Source: Sulfurovum sp.
GTDB taxonomy: Bacteria > Campylobacterota > Campylobacteria > Campylobacterales > Sulfurovaceae
Assembly: GCA_027062365.1 (NCBI GenBank)
Contig: JAMOTK010000065.1
Location: 20,182 to 84,181 of the forward strand
Length of the DNA stretch: 64,000 nt
Reading direction: 5' to 3'
Shown here: positions 7,890 to 17,848 of the stretch, in pieces
Layout of the letters: each line of letters opens with the position of its first letter
Numbering within the stretch: position 1 is the first letter of the stretch
Made by a program: the position numbers and the translations under genes
Notes under the pieces: model-generated
The model's input: the letters and a program-made list of their open reading frames with translations, nothing else
The model's database searches: none
What the model was told of the DNA's origin: nothing

Positions 7890-10013
7890 TTGAAAACAAT
7901 CACGATTGCCCTAGCAGGACAACCTAATGTGGGAAAATCCTCATTGATTAATGCACTCTCTAATGCTTCGCTTAAGGTGGGTAATTTTTCAGGTGTGACC
8001 GTAGAAAAGACAGAGGTGCAGTTTACTCTTTGTGATGAAGTTTCTTGTGAGGACTATGAGGTTCATATCATAGATTTACCTGGGGCATATTCGCTCACTG
8101 AATATACGATAGAAGAGAAAGTAACCAAAAGCTTTTTACAAAGTGATGAGTATGATATTATCGTCAATGTACTCGATTCTACTAATTTACAAAGAAATCT
8201 ACTCTTTACTACACAGCTACTAGAGACAGGCAAAAAGGTAGTTGTGGCTCTAAATATGGATGATGAAGCCAAAAAAGAAGGGATAAAAATAGATGAAAAA
8301 CAACTCTCTGCTATCTTGGGTGTGCCGTGTATCAAAACATCTGCTTCTGCCAAAACAGGGATAGACGCACTCAAAAAAGCGATTATAGAAGTGTATGAAA
8401 AGCCAGAAACTACGGCAAAGGTCATCTACTCTGACCCTATAGAAGAAGAGATAAATCTTATCATGGCATTTTTAAAAGAAAAGCACTATAAATGCAAAAT
8501 GCCTTACCGACAATTAGCCGTGCGTCTTTTGCAAGAAGATGTAGATGTCTATAGAAAAATGCATGATGAACCGATTTGGATAGAGATGCTTCCTATCATT
8601 AGAGATGGACTCAATCACCTCTATTTGCACAACAATACCAAAGATTTAGATGAGATTTTTGCTGATGAACATTTTGCTTTTGCAAAAGGTGCAAAGATGG
8701 AAGTGATGGAAGTAAGTAACATGAAAGCTCGAAACCTTACACAAAAGATAGACAATTTATTGATTAACAATATCTTAGGTATTCCTCTTTTTCTTTTCTT
8801 TATGTGGGGATTGTTTCAGCTGACTTTTGAGCTGGGTTCTTTGCCTATGGAAACGATTGACTCTTTTTTCTCTTGGTTAGGGGAACGTGCCAAAGGGGCA
8901 TTGGGAGAGGGTGAACTAGGTTCATTGGTCGCAGATGGGATGATTTCAGGGGTTGGGTCGGTGATCATGTTCTTACCCAATATCTTGATTTTGTTTATGG
9001 GGATTGCTTTGCTAGAGACTACGGGCTATATGAGCCGTGTGGCTTTTTTGCTTGATGGGTTTTTTCATAAATTTGGACTTCATGGCAAAAGTTTTATCCC
9101 TTTGGTGACTGGTTTTGGTTGTTCTGTCCCTGCGTATATGGCAGCACGTACACTCAAAAACGAAAAAGACCGACTTATCACACTGTTTATCATAGGCTTT
9201 ATGTCTTGTGGGGCTAGATTGCCTATCTATGTACTCTTTGCAGGCGCATTCTTTGCAGAAGAACAAGCAGGGAATATCTTGTTTATTATCTACATATCAG
9301 GAGCGATGTTAGGCTTACTCATGGCAAAAGTTCTCAAAGTATTTGTCTTCAAAGGCGAAGATGAACCTTTTGTGATGGAGATGCCAAAGTATCGTATGCC
9401 TTCTTTGAAACTCATTTGGCACACAGTATATGGACAAGCGAAGTCTTATCTCAAAAAAGCAGGAACATTTATTTTGGGTGCGTCTATATTAATTTGGTTT
9501 GCAAGTAATTATCCTAAAAATACAGAACTCGAATTGGCATACCAAACAAAGATAGAACAGGCATTGAGTAAAGAAGAGAAATCTACACTAAGTAATGCCC
9601 TCTCTTTACGCTTACTTGAAGAGAGTTATTTAGGACAGATAGGACATGCATCTGAGCCATTTTTTGCTCCATTGGGCTTTGATTGGCGTATGGCTGTAGC
9701 CCTAGAGACAGGACTAGCAGCCAAAGAAATCGTGGTTTCTACGCTTGGTGTTTTGTATGCTTTAGGGGATGAGGTCGATGAGGGAAATGCAGGACTTATT
9801 GCACAGATACAAGCCAATATTCCTTTTGCTTCGGCGATTGCATTTATCGTCTTTGTGATGATTTATTTGCCTTGTTTGGCAGCATCTATGGTCTTTGCCA
9901 AAGAAGCAGGAGGGTGGAAGTATTTGGGGTATCTCTTTATCTCTACGACACTGACAGCATGGATATTGAGCTTTGTGGCTTACAATGTGACACTATTAAT
10001 TACAGGAGGTTAA
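7890..10013 (+). CDS. feoB: Ferrous iron transport protein B
   Basis: 707 residues. The N-terminal G domain shows GQPNVGKSS (G1, about 10-18), DLPGAYSL (G3) and NMDD (G4), followed by a helical regulatory domain. The C-terminal membrane part contains two Gate motifs around GFGCSVPAYMAARTL and the ETGLAAKEIVVSTLG segment. The start codon is TTG at 7890, preceded by AAGGATAAA, giving MKTITIALAGQPN. It imports Fe(II) across the inner membrane. Fur-box control is visible upstream, and feoA follows after one base. Order feoB-feoA is the reverse of the enterobacterial operon. Confidence 0.96.
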   Translation: MKTITIALAGQPNVGKSSLINALSNASLKVGNFSGVTVEKTEVQFTLCDEVSCEDYEVHIIDLPGAYSLTEYTIEEKVTKSFLQSDEYDIIVNVLDSTNLQRNLLFTTQLLETGKKVVVALNMDDEAKKEGIKIDEKQLSAILGVPCIKTSASAKTGIDALKKAIIEVYEKPETTAKVIYSDPIEEEINLIMAFLKEKHYKCKMPYRQLAVRLLQEDVDVYRKMHDEPIWIEMLPIIRDGLNHLYLHNNTKDLDEIFADEHFAFAKGAKMEVMEVSNMKARNLTQKIDNLLINNILGIPLFLFFMWGLFQLTFELGSLPMETIDSFFSWLGERAKGALGEGELGSLVADGMISGVGSVIMFLPNILILFMGIALLETTGYMSRVAFLLDGFFHKFGLHGKSFIPLVTGFGCSVPAYMAARTLKNEKDRLITLFIIGFMSCGARLPIYVLFAGAFFAEEQAGNILFIIYISGAMLGLLMAKVLKVFVFKGEDEPFVMEMPKYRMPSLKLIWHTVYGQAKSYLKKAGTFILGASILIWFASNYPKNTELELAYQTKIEQALSKEEKSTLSNALSLRLLEESYLGQIGHASEPFFAPLGFDWRMAVALETGLAAKEIVVSTLGVLYALGDEVDEGNAGLIAQIQANIPFASAIAFIVFVMIYLPCLAASMVFAKEAGGWKYLGYLFISTTLTAWILSFVAYNVTLLITGG

Positions 10014-10014
10014 G

Positions 10015-10239
10015 ATGGTATTGAGTGATTTAAGAAAAGGAAACAGTGCAGAGATTGTCAAAATACATGCAGATAAGATGCTCAAAGATAGGCTCACTTC
10101 TTTTGGGGTGATGCGTGGAGAGATACTTTTGGTCAAAGGTTGCTCTTTAGCCAAGCAGACTATGGAGATAGAAGTAGGCTCAACCCTTATCGCCCTTCGT
10201 GCAGAAGAAGCCCGTAAGATAGAGATTAAAATCACCTAG
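10015..10239 (+). CDS. feoA: Ferrous iron transport protein A
   Basis: A 74-residue SH3-like cytosolic protein that supports FeoB. The pattern is typical: LSDLRKGNSAEIVKI, then DKMLKDRLTSFGVMRGEIL, then SLAKQTMEIEVGSTLIALRAEEARKIEI. The ATG lies one base after the feoB stop, so translation is coupled. Confidence 0.92.
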   Translation: MVLSDLRKGNSAEIVKIHADKMLKDRLTSFGVMRGEILLVKGCSLAKQTMEIEVGSTLIALRAEEARKIEIKIT

Positions 10240-10366
10240 AGAAAAGAGGTCAAAACTAAAAATATTTGTAAATACTAGTTTTTAATTCAACTTATTATAA
10301 AAATGATACTTTTGTCATGGTTTTTTAGATATACTTTCTTCTAATTAATTGAAAATAAGGGAATAC

Positions 10367-12037
10367 ATGATAGGCATAGTTCAAAAGATAAAATATATTA
10401 TTATAAGTATAGGGATATTCTTCGTAGTCGGTGGGACACAAGGACTCTTGGCTCAAAGTATCAAATTTCATGATGTCGCCTCTACGGTACTGATGAATTC
10501 TTTAGCACCTTTGGACTCCAAACATTTCTTAAAAAATTTTTATAGACAACTGTTCTTTGTGCCTGTATGGGTCAAAGAAGAGGATGTCTCTGACTATACC
10601 AAAGACCTTTTTGCCCATATCGAAAATGATAAAACACTTACCCAAAACTCAAAACTTAAACAAGATGTCCTTCGCTTAGAATATGATATAAAAGATGTCT
10701 ATACTCAAAATGACACGTTAGTAGATAAAGTAAAACTAGAATTTAAAATCGCACAACTCTATAAAGGCTATGCTGATTATAAACTCTATGGGAGTATCAA
10801 CTGGGGTGCTTTTCAAGGACGTTTATTTAATCTTCGTGCCACAGCTATCACAGCAGGGTGGATTACCTATAAGCCCCCATATAGCCCTATTTCTTTGATG
10901 GAAAATGTGGTCATGGGAAGCAGTATTACCAAGATGTTTGAAAAAGCAACACCCAAAGAGTACCATTATCAAGCACTTCACAGCACTCTTTTAAAGTATT
11001 TGGAGATAGAAAAAAAGGGAGGATGGGAACATGTCTCTCTTAAGGGTACATTGGCACTAGGCAAAAAATATACAGCCGTCCCTTCTCTTCGAGAGAGATT
11101 ACGCAGTAGTGGTGATTATGTAGGGTGTAAAACAGCTGAAACAAAAATCTATGACAAATGTCTTCAAAAAGCTGTAATACACTTTCAAAAGCGTCATGGA
11201 TTAATAGCCAAAGGGGTGATGGGCAAGAAGACAGTCAAGGCATTAAATGTCCCTATTGCTACACGTATCACTCAAATGCGTCTCAATCTTGACCGTATCA
11301 AATGGCTCTATCCTCGTAAATCTGCACGGCATATCGTGATTAATATCCCTGCGTTTACACTCTTTTTTGAAGAAGATAAAAAACTTCGCCAACAGATGAA
11401 AGTTATCGTAGGGAAAAGAAAAAACCCTACACCTGTATTTTCTAATATGGTTACAACAATTGTACTGAATCCTCAATGGAATGTGCCTAAGAGTATTATC
11501 CAAAAAGAGATGATTCCTGCATTACTCAAAAATAAAAATGCCATGAAAAAGCGAGGCATAGAGATATTTACAGGCTGGGATAAAGATGCCAAAAAAATCT
11601 CTGGAAGGTCAGTAGATTGGGCAAAGTATCGTTATAGTAAAAGTGTACCCTACCGTTTTGCACAAGTCTCAGGGTATAGAAATGCCTTAGGTAAGGTCAA
11701 ATTTCTCTTCCCCAATGAATTTTCTGTGTATATGCATGACACACCAAACAAAAAACTCTTTAACCGTAATGTAAGGGCTTTTTCTCATGGCTGTATTCGT
11801 TTGCATAAGCCTAGAGAATTACTCAAAACTTTTTCTACTTTCAATACAAATATCAACTTTAAAAAATCACAAAAGATACTTAAAGGGAAGAAAAAAGCGT
11901 ATTTTGGACTCACAAACAAAGTACCTGTAGATGTGATTTACTTGACTGCCTATGTTGATAATGCAGGTATTTTACAATTTAGAAATGACATCTATGGCTA
12001 TGATAAGATGCAATTACAATCGTATAGAAAATGGTAA
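10367..12037 (+). CDS. Second YcbB-type murein L,D-transpeptidase
   Basis: About 556 residues from the ATG at 10367, which has a good AAGGGA site 5 bases upstream; a TTG at 10349 would add six residues. An N-terminal hydrophobic segment ending GGLLAQ-like (GTQGLLAQ) is a signal peptide. A peptidoglycan-binding-like segment (LRERLRSSGDY ... AVIHFQKRHGLIAKGVMGKK) precedes a YkuD domain with the catalytic pair His457 (YMHDTPN) and Cys476 (FSHGCIRLH). The layout matches the paralogue at 2225-3982 but sequence identity is low outside the active site. Its 3' end overlaps coaE by 7 bases. Confidence 0.87.
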   Translation: MIGIVQKIKYIIISIGIFFVVGGTQGLLAQSIKFHDVASTVLMNSLAPLDSKHFLKNFYRQLFFVPVWVKEEDVSDYTKDLFAHIENDKTLTQNSKLKQDVLRLEYDIKDVYTQNDTLVDKVKLEFKIAQLYKGYADYKLYGSINWGAFQGRLFNLRATAITAGWITYKPPYSPISLMENVVMGSSITKMFEKATPKEYHYQALHSTLLKYLEIEKKGGWEHVSLKGTLALGKKYTAVPSLRERLRSSGDYVGCKTAETKIYDKCLQKAVIHFQKRHGLIAKGVMGKKTVKALNVPIATRITQMRLNLDRIKWLYPRKSARHIVINIPAFTLFFEEDKKLRQQMKVIVGKRKNPTPVFSNMVTTIVLNPQWNVPKSIIQKEMIPALLKNKNAMKKRGIEIFTGWDKDAKKISGRSVDWAKYRYSKSVPYRFAQVSGYRNALGKVKFLFPNEFSVYMHDTPNKKLFNRNVRAFSHGCIRLHKPRELLKTFSTFNTNINFKKSQKILKGKKKAYFGLTNKVPVDVIYLTAYVDNAGILQFRNDIYGYDKMQLQSYRKW

Positions 12038-12633
12038 AACCCTTTGGCTATGCCATCGCTCTAACAGGGAGTATCGCCACAGGCAAGAGTATGGTAGCCA
12101 TGATTTTTAAGGCATGGGGCTTTGACATCATAGATGCCGATAGCATCGCTCATACGATACTAGATACACAGCGTGACACTATTGCCAAGATGTTCGGAGC
12201 AGATTTAGTACAACAAGACAAAATAGACAGAAAAGCCTTAGGTGCTATCGTCTTTACTGATACTAAAAAACGTAAACAACTTGAAGCCTTGCTTCATCCT
12301 CTCATCTACAAGCATATCGAACATCTAGCGATAGAATTGGACAAAAAGAAAGAGCCGTACCTTGTAGATATACCTCTTTTTTTTGAAAATAAATCGTATC
12401 CTATAAAGAGGGTTATCGTTGTCTATACCCCCAAAGCCATACAGCTAGAAAGACTCATACAAAGAGACAACAGTAGCCAAATAGATGCCCAAAAACGTAT
12501 AGACACACAAATCTCTATAGAAGAGAAACGCACCTATGCCACCTATCTCATAGACAACAGTAGCACCGTAGAAGCACTAGAAAAAGCCTGTGTCTCTGTA
12601 AAAGAAGCTATAGAAAAAGGAACAATAAAATGA
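12031..12633 (+). CDS. coaE: Dephospho-CoA kinase
   Basis: 200 residues, normal length. Phosphorylates the 3'-hydroxyl of dephospho-CoA, the last step of coenzyme A synthesis. The P-loop GSIATGKS (about 13-20) and the following DIIDADSIAH substrate motif are present, as is HPLIYKHI and the DIPLFFE segment. The start overlaps the upstream transpeptidase by 7 bases and the stop overlaps dapF by 4, so the three genes form one transcription unit. Confidence 0.95.
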   Translation: MVKPFGYAIALTGSIATGKSMVAMIFKAWGFDIIDADSIAHTILDTQRDTIAKMFGADLVQQDKIDRKALGAIVFTDTKKRKQLEALLHPLIYKHIEHLAIELDKKKEPYLVDIPLFFENKSYPIKRVIVVYTPKAIQLERLIQRDNSSQIDAQKRIDTQISIEEKRTYATYLIDNSSTVEALEKACVSVKEAIEKGTIK

Positions 12634-13376
12634 CAGTCACAAAGTATTCGGCAAATGGTAATGATTTTGTAATGTGTATCGCAGCAGACAAAGAAGACCG
12701 TTCAGCATTGGCTAAAAAGCTATGCCATAGACAAAATGGTGTAGGAGCAGATGGATTGGTGGTGCTTTTACCACATAAAAAGTATGATTTTGAATGGGAA
12801 TTTTATAATGCCGATGGGAGTACAGCCTCCATGTGTGGCAATGCCTCTAGGGCAGTCGCACACTTCGCCCACGAAAAAGGGATAGCCAGAGAAGGTAAAA
12901 CAGAATTTCTCACAGAAGCAGGGGTGATACGTGCTACGATTAATGGTCTGTATGTAGTCAGCGATATGGTAGAACCCAAGATACTACGCACCGATATAGA
13001 AGCGTATGGGCATACATGGTGGCTCATAGACTCAGGAGTGCCTCATCTACTGTCTATCCGTGATTGTATCGAAGACTTCAACATAGAAGAAGCTAGAGCC
13101 TTACGCCATGAGTACAACTGTAATGTCAATATCTGTAAAGTAGACGGCGACACCATGTCTGTACGAACCTACGAGCGAGGGGTAGAAGATGAAACCCTAG
13201 CCTGTGGTACTGGCATAGTCGCATGTTTTATACGCAACCACAAAGAAGGCAAAGTACCCGACCAAATCAAAGTATTCCCCAAAAGTGGCGATGAACTCTA
13301 TGTCAATTATGAAGAAGGCATCTATAGATTTGGTGGCAAAGTAACCCAAACATTCGTAGCAGAAACTTCTCTTTGA
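12630..13376 (+). CDS. dapF: Diaminopimelate epimerase
   Basis: Converts LL- to meso-diaminopimelate for lysine and peptidoglycan synthesis. The two catalytic cysteines are visible, Cys69 in SMCGNASRA and Cys192 in ACGTGIVA. The N-terminus KYSANGNDFV is diagnostic. At 248 residues it is slightly shorter than the E. coli enzyme, as usual in Campylobacterota. ATGA overlap with coaE. Its product feeds the stem peptide that the neighbouring L,D-transpeptidase cross-links. Confidence 0.95.
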   Translation: MTVTKYSANGNDFVMCIAADKEDRSALAKKLCHRQNGVGADGLVVLLPHKKYDFEWEFYNADGSTASMCGNASRAVAHFAHEKGIAREGKTEFLTEAGVIRATINGLYVVSDMVEPKILRTDIEAYGHTWWLIDSGVPHLLSIRDCIEDFNIEEARALRHEYNCNVNICKVDGDTMSVRTYERGVEDETLACGTGIVACFIRNHKEGKVPDQIKVFPKSGDELYVNYEEGIYRFGGKVTQTFVAETSL

Positions 13377-13496
13377 TTGGTAGTAATTTTAATCAAGGCT
13401 TTAAAAAACTATACAAATTTCTGGTTCCTTCTAAAAAACTGTGGGTAATCCAAAATCAGCTATAATCAAAATATAAAATTCACTAAAAGAGAAGAG

Positions 13497-13649
13497 ATGA
13501 CAAAAGAATTATTCCAAATGGCATTAAATGTAACAGAACCGTGGTTTGTAAGTGACTTGAAGTTTGATGTAGAGTCCAAAAGATTAGATGTCTATTTGGA
13601 CTTTAAAAAAGGAAGTGTCTTTGATTTTTTTGATTTTTTATTATCGTAA
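13497..13649 (+). pseudogene. ISL3-family transposase remnant (N-terminus only)
   Basis: Fifty codons starting MTKELFQMALNVTEPWFVSD and continuing FDVESKRLDVYLDFKKGSVF. This is the conserved opening of ISL3 transposases (LFQxALxLxxPWxV ... KRLDIxIDFxxGS). The reading frame then runs into FDFFDFLLS and stops where the CxxC zinc motif should begin, so the rest of the element has been deleted. Upstream, GGTTCCTTCTAAAAAACTGT at 13423-13442 resembles an ISL3 terminal repeat. No matching right end is seen. Family recognition is by eye. Confidence 0.65.
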
Positions 13650-13658
13650 CATCAGTTT

Positions 13659-14177
13659 TTAATTTCCCCAACCATGCATTCGTTTGGCAACTACTATGTC
13701 ATAATCGTCGAAGATATTGTCTATGATATTGATAGAGACATAGTACTGTTCTACTAAAATATCTCTCCATTCATCCCATTGTATGTAGCCTGTGCTAGGG
13801 ATAATGAGGATGATGTTTCCTCCTGTTCTGATAATGGGGTAACATTTCTTTAAAAATTCTTCTTTATTTTCTTCTTCAAAGTCTAATGTTGTGATAAGGT
13901 AATCGTATTCTATGGCTTGGATGAGATAACGAGGGCGACGTAGATTGAAGTTTTTGACATGGAGGTAGGGCTTGTTTTGATGGGGATGAAGAGACTCTTC
14001 ATAAAAAAGCATGTTGGTACAGTATAAATAGTAGTCATTTTCTTGTGCAAGACAAAACTTGTGGAGTTCAGGGGTAAGGAGATGTGCTTTATTTGCAAAG
14101 TGTACAATGCGTTGGGCTGGTTTTTTTTGTAGTATCTCTAAGAGTTGTTCTATTTGCTGGGGTTCTATAGGTTTCAT
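13659..14177 (-). CDS. Conserved hypothetical protein, methyltransferase-like C-terminal half
   Basis: 172 residues with no signal peptide or membrane helix. The central and C-terminal pattern (YDYLITTLDF, then CYPIIRTGGNIILIIPSTGY) resembles the strand-4/strand-5 part of a class I SAM-dependent methyltransferase, but no glycine-rich SAM motif is present, so activity is doubtful. The C-terminus RMHGWGN is notable. It starts at the ATG complement 14175-14177 and is transcribed divergently from nrdB. Function unknown. Confidence 0.6.
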   Translation of the reverse strand: MKPIEPQQIEQLLEILQKKPAQRIVHFANKAHLLTPELHKFCLAQENDYYLYCTNMLFYEESLHPHQNKPYLHVKNFNLRRPRYLIQAIEYDYLITTLDFEEENKEEFLKKCYPIIRTGGNIILIIPSTGYIQWDEWRDILVEQYYVSINIIDNIFDDYDIVVAKRMHGWGN

Positions 14178-14255
14178 CCATTTAGTGTAGCGAAAAAACA
14201 GACTAAAAGTCTAAAAGTGTATAATGTTTTTAGAATAATAAGAAGAGGTTACTGA

Positions 14256-15275
14256 ATGGAACGCAAAAAGATATATAATCCCGAGTCACAAGAAACAACA
14301 AGCGAACGCAAGATATTTGGTGGGAATCCTACAGGTATCTTTGAACTCAATGATATTAAGTACCAGTGGGCATATAACCTTTGGGAAATGATGCTCAACA
14401 ATTCATGGTATCCAAAAGAGGTAGATATGACACGTGATGTCAATGACTACAAGCATTTAACCGATGCTGAAAAATCAGCCTATGACAAAGTCTTGGCACA
14501 GCTTATCTTTATGGATTCATTACAAACCAATAATATTATTGATAATCTTAATCCTTTTATCACAGCCCCTGAGGTCAATCTTATTTTAGTGAGACAAGCC
14601 TTTGAAGAGGCGTTACACTCTCAAAGCTATGCCGTTATGGTAGATAGTATCTCTACCAACTCCAAAGAGATTTATGACCTTTGGAGAAGAGATATGAAGC
14701 TTAAGACCAAAAATGATGCCATCGCTAAGGTCTATGAAAACCTCTCTAACAATCCTTCGGATAAAAATATCGTCAAAGCGATGTTTGCCAATCAAATATT
14801 AGAGGGGATTTACTTTTATAGTGGATTTGCGTATCTCTATACTTTAGCACGTTCAGATAAGATGTTAGGGACTGCTCAAATGATACGCTTTATCCAAAGA
14901 GATGAGGTGACACACCTTTTGCTTTTTCAAAATATGATTAACTCTACCAAAAAAGAGAGACCAGAACTTTTTACCAAAGAGCTAGAAGATGAGGTCTATC
15001 AAATGTTTAGAGATGCCGTAAAACTAGAGTCTGAATGGGGTGCGTATATCACACAAGGACAGATACTCGGACTCACAGACAATATCATAGAACAGTATAT
15101 ACAATATTTAGCAGATAAGAGACTCAATGCTGTGGGCATGAAGAAGCTTTATCATGTAGAACACCCTATCAAATGGGTCGATAACTTTTCACAGTTTAAC
15201 GACCAAAAAACAAACTTTTTTGAGGGAAATGTGACTAACTACTCTAAGGGTAGTTTAAATTTGGATGATTTTTAA
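14256..15275 (+). CDS. nrdB: Class I ribonucleotide reductase, beta subunit
   Basis: 339 residues. Provides the tyrosyl radical for reduction of ribonucleotides. The diiron ligands are visible: Asp87 (FMDSLQ), Glu118 and His121 (EEALHSQSY), Glu183 (ILEGIYF), Glu217 and His220 (DEVTH). Tyr125, four residues after His121, matches the radical tyrosine position of E. coli NrdB. The alpha subunit is not in the window. A C-terminal tail ending LNLDDF fits the peptide that docks to NrdA. Confidence 0.95.
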   Translation: MERKKIYNPESQETTSERKIFGGNPTGIFELNDIKYQWAYNLWEMMLNNSWYPKEVDMTRDVNDYKHLTDAEKSAYDKVLAQLIFMDSLQTNNIIDNLNPFITAPEVNLILVRQAFEEALHSQSYAVMVDSISTNSKEIYDLWRRDMKLKTKNDAIAKVYENLSNNPSDKNIVKAMFANQILEGIYFYSGFAYLYTLARSDKMLGTAQMIRFIQRDEVTHLLLFQNMINSTKKERPELFTKELEDEVYQMFRDAVKLESEWGAYITQGQILGLTDNIIEQYIQYLADKRLNAVGMKKLYHVEHPIKWVDNFSQFNDQKTNFFEGNVTNYSKGSLNLDDF

Positions 15276-16008
15276 GATGATTCCTAAACCTAAGACTTTG
15301 GAAGTTGTGACCCTGCAACTCCCTGTCCAAGCACGGTATCAAGAAAATTTGGATGTGTTGTTATCTTACCTAGAGAGGTACAAAGAAAAACAAATTATTT
15401 TAGCCCCAGAAGTATGCCTAACGGGATTAGACTATGCACACATGACCACTGCTGCAAAATTTTCTGCTAAAGCACTGAAGATACTCAAAAAAGAGATTGA
15501 TGAGCAGATTGTGGTCTTGACCTTAGTGCTTGAAGATGGAGATGAGTTTATCAATCAAGCTGTGGTTATCCATAAGCATAAAATTATCCATAGACAAGAT
15601 AAAGTCAAGCTTTTTAAACTAGGGGATGAAGACCTTTATTTTAAAGAAGGAAAGAAAAAAAAGATTAAACCTTTTGAGATAGATGGAGTGAGCTATGCGA
15701 TACTGGTTTGCTTTGAATTACGGTTTAAAGAGTTATGGTCTCAAATAGAGGGTGTAGATGTGGTGCTTGTCCCTGCACGTTGGGGGAAGCTACGTAAAAA
15801 ACATTTAGAAGTACTTTCTTCTGCTTTGGCTATCATGAATCAGTGCTATGTTATGGTATCCAATGCTTCTGATAGTGATATGGCATCTTCTTCTGCTATC
15901 ATTAGCCCTTGTGGGATACTATCAATGGATGATAGGCATGAAGCGATAGAGGGTATCGTTGATTTCCGAGAAATAAAAAAGATGCGTCGCTATATAGTGA
16001 TAGATTAA
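15265..16008 (+). CDS. Carbon-nitrogen hydrolase (nitrilase superfamily)
   Basis: 247 residues with the Glu-Lys-Cys triad of the superfamily: Glu49 in LAPEVCLTG, Lys in RQDKVKLF (near 113) and Cys149 in LVCFELRF. This is the short cytosolic amidase form. The ATG at 15265 overlaps nrdB by 11 bases; an in-frame ATG at 15277 would begin [10 protein letters not shown] and leave a one-base gap, and is equally plausible. Substrate cannot be told from sequence; omega-amidase or a deaminated-glutathione type repair role are possibilities. Confidence 0.85.
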   Translation: MIFKMIPKPKTLEVVTLQLPVQARYQENLDVLLSYLERYKEKQIILAPEVCLTGLDYAHMTTAAKFSAKALKILKKEIDEQIVVLTLVLEDGDEFINQAVVIHKHKIIHRQDKVKLFKLGDEDLYFKEGKKKKIKPFEIDGVSYAILVCFELRFKELWSQIEGVDVVLVPARWGKLRKKHLEVLSSALAIMNQCYVMVSNASDSDMASSSAIISPCGILSMDDRHEAIEGIVDFREIKKMRRYIVID

Positions 16009-16096
16009 AAGCGTATTTAACGAGACTTTAGATAGTATTTCAATACTCTATAATAAGGGGTTATGTTTCAAAACATGAGGATAGGATAATGAGTAT

Positions 16097-16732
16097 ATGA
16101 TTAAAGCAAGACAACGAGAGAATCTCGTCATAGAGATAGAAAAACTTTTTCCATTAGACACTTGTGTCAAAAAAGCATTTTTATCGGTGGATAGAGAAAC
16201 GTTTGTTCCTGCACAGTTTAAGCATCTTTCTTACAATCTTGATGCCCTTCCTTTATCGGCTAGGCAATGGATTTCTTCTCCTTTAACTGTAGCAAAGATG
16301 ACACAATATCTGGAACTTGAAAATATTGATTCTGTACTTGAACTAGGCTGTGGATCTGGCTATCAAGCAGCGATTCTTTCTCAGATATGCCGTCGTGTCT
16401 TTACGATAGAACGTATCGATGAACTTCTAAAAGAGGCAAAAGATACATTTTCCAAACTCGAAATGTATAATATCTTTACACACTTTGATGATGGACAACG
16501 TGGATGGAAACAATATGCCCCTTATGACCGTATTTTATTTTCGGCTACAGCAAAAGAGATACCCAAGGTACTTTTTGAACAACTTTCAGAGGGAGGTATC
16601 CTCCTTGCACCTATTGAGAAGTCTCCCAATAATCATATCTTGACACGCTATGACAAAAAAAATGGACGTATCCGTAGTACAGAGATAGAGCCATGCCTTT
16701 TTGTCCCTATCTTAGATGGCACACAAAAATAA
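16097..16732 (+). CDS. pcm: Protein-L-isoaspartate O-methyltransferase
   Basis: 211 residues. Uses SAM to methylate isoaspartyl residues in damaged proteins. The SAM motif VLELGCGSGYQAAILSQI (about 79-96), the upstream RQWISSPLTVAKM and the later YDRILFSATAKEIP match PCMT enzymes, although the canonical GQTISQP loop is altered to ARQWISSPLT. A related radical-repair or tRNA methyltransferase role is less likely. Confidence 0.85.
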   Translation: MIKARQRENLVIEIEKLFPLDTCVKKAFLSVDRETFVPAQFKHLSYNLDALPLSARQWISSPLTVAKMTQYLELENIDSVLELGCGSGYQAAILSQICRRVFTIERIDELLKEAKDTFSKLEMYNIFTHFDDGQRGWKQYAPYDRILFSATAKEIPKVLFEQLSEGGILLAPIEKSPNNHILTRYDKKNGRIRSTEIEPCLFVPILDGTQK

Positions 16733-16747
16733 AAAACAGGAAAAATT

Positions 16748-17836
16748 ATGCAACTACTAAAAAAATTCTCAAAAGAGTATAGTCTCTTTTTAGCAATATT
16801 TACTTTTTTTATCATTGGTTACTTTGAACATACGCTTATACAGAGTACAGTAGGTAATTTAATAGGCTTTGGTGTTTTGTTTGCTGTGATTATTTATACT
16901 GCCATGTCCGTAGCACATCATGCCGAAATGTTGGCAGAAAAGTTTGGTGAGCCTTATGGTACGCTTATTTTGACTATCTCTGCTGTCGTTGTAGAGATAG
17001 TGATTATCGTGATTATGATGATGCATGACAAAAACCCTGTCTTAGCTCGTGACACTATCTATGCTGCGTTGATGCTCGATATCAATGGATTGCTAGGTAT
17101 TGCTGCGATTATTGGAGGTATCAAGTATGGTGAGCAACCTTATAATGTAGATTCCTCTAATTCGTATCTCTCTATGTTACTCGTAGCTATTGGTATAGCG
17201 ATGGTTTTGCCCCATTTTATAGATGTGGAGCATCACAATATGTTTATGCTTTTTAATGTGATTACTTTTACCTTACTTTATATTGTATTTACACGGATTC
17301 AACTGACTTCTCATAAGTACTTTTTTGAACATGATATGAAAGAAGAAACCTGTAAAAAAGAGAAATCATGTACAACACATAAAGAGATAGATGCAAGGTA
17401 TCATAGTATTAACCTTGTCCTATCCATCATAGTCATAGGTGCATTAGCAGAGGTACTCTCTATCTTTATGGGCAATACTTTAGCCACATTTGGATTACCT
17501 TTAGCGATTGGGGCAGTGGGTGTTGCTGTGATTTCTGCTGCACCAGAGCTTATCACTGCTGTACGTGCTGCTGTAGATAATCGTATGCAAACAGTCATTA
17601 ATATTGCACTAGGGGCTTCTTTAGCTACGGTGTTGCTTACTATCCCTGCTGTGATAGTCGTTACAAAAATCTATGGTATGGAGCTAGACCTTTCTTTGAC
17701 TCCTTTACAAGGTGTAATGATAGGGTTGACCCTTTTAGTCAGTATCGTGAATTTTAACGATGGTGAAACCAATGTTCTTGAAGGGTTTTTACACTTTATT
17801 TTATTTATCGTTTTTGTCTTTTTATTGTTTGTGTAA
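16748..17836 (+). CDS. ChaA-type calcium/proton antiporter
   Basis: 362 residues, about ten membrane helices in two inverted halves. The two alpha-repeats of the Ca2+:cation antiporter family are visible: GEPYGTLILTISAVVVEIVI (about 74-93) and SAAPELITAVRAAVDNRMQT (about 260-279), each with the key acidic residue. A cytosolic loop (EHDMKEETCKKEKSCTTHKE) separates the halves. Similar to E. coli ChaA, which exports Ca2+, Na+ and K+. Begins 15 bases after pcm. Confidence 0.88.
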   Translation: MQLLKKFSKEYSLFLAIFTFFIIGYFEHTLIQSTVGNLIGFGVLFAVIIYTAMSVAHHAEMLAEKFGEPYGTLILTISAVVVEIVIIVIMMMHDKNPVLARDTIYAALMLDINGLLGIAAIIGGIKYGEQPYNVDSSNSYLSMLLVAIGIAMVLPHFIDVEHHNMFMLFNVITFTLLYIVFTRIQLTSHKYFFEHDMKEETCKKEKSCTTHKEIDARYHSINLVLSIIVIGALAEVLSIFMGNTLATFGLPLAIGAVGVAVISAAPELITAVRAAVDNRMQTVINIALGASLATVLLTIPAVIVVTKIYGMELDLSLTPLQGVMIGLTLLVSIVNFNDGETNVLEGFLHFILFIVFVFLLFV

Positions 17837-17848
17837 CAGAGGAATGCT

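Noticed and set aside
10349..10366. TTG as start of the second L,D-transpeptidase
   Set aside because: The ATG at 10367 has a better ribosome site and places the signal peptide normally.
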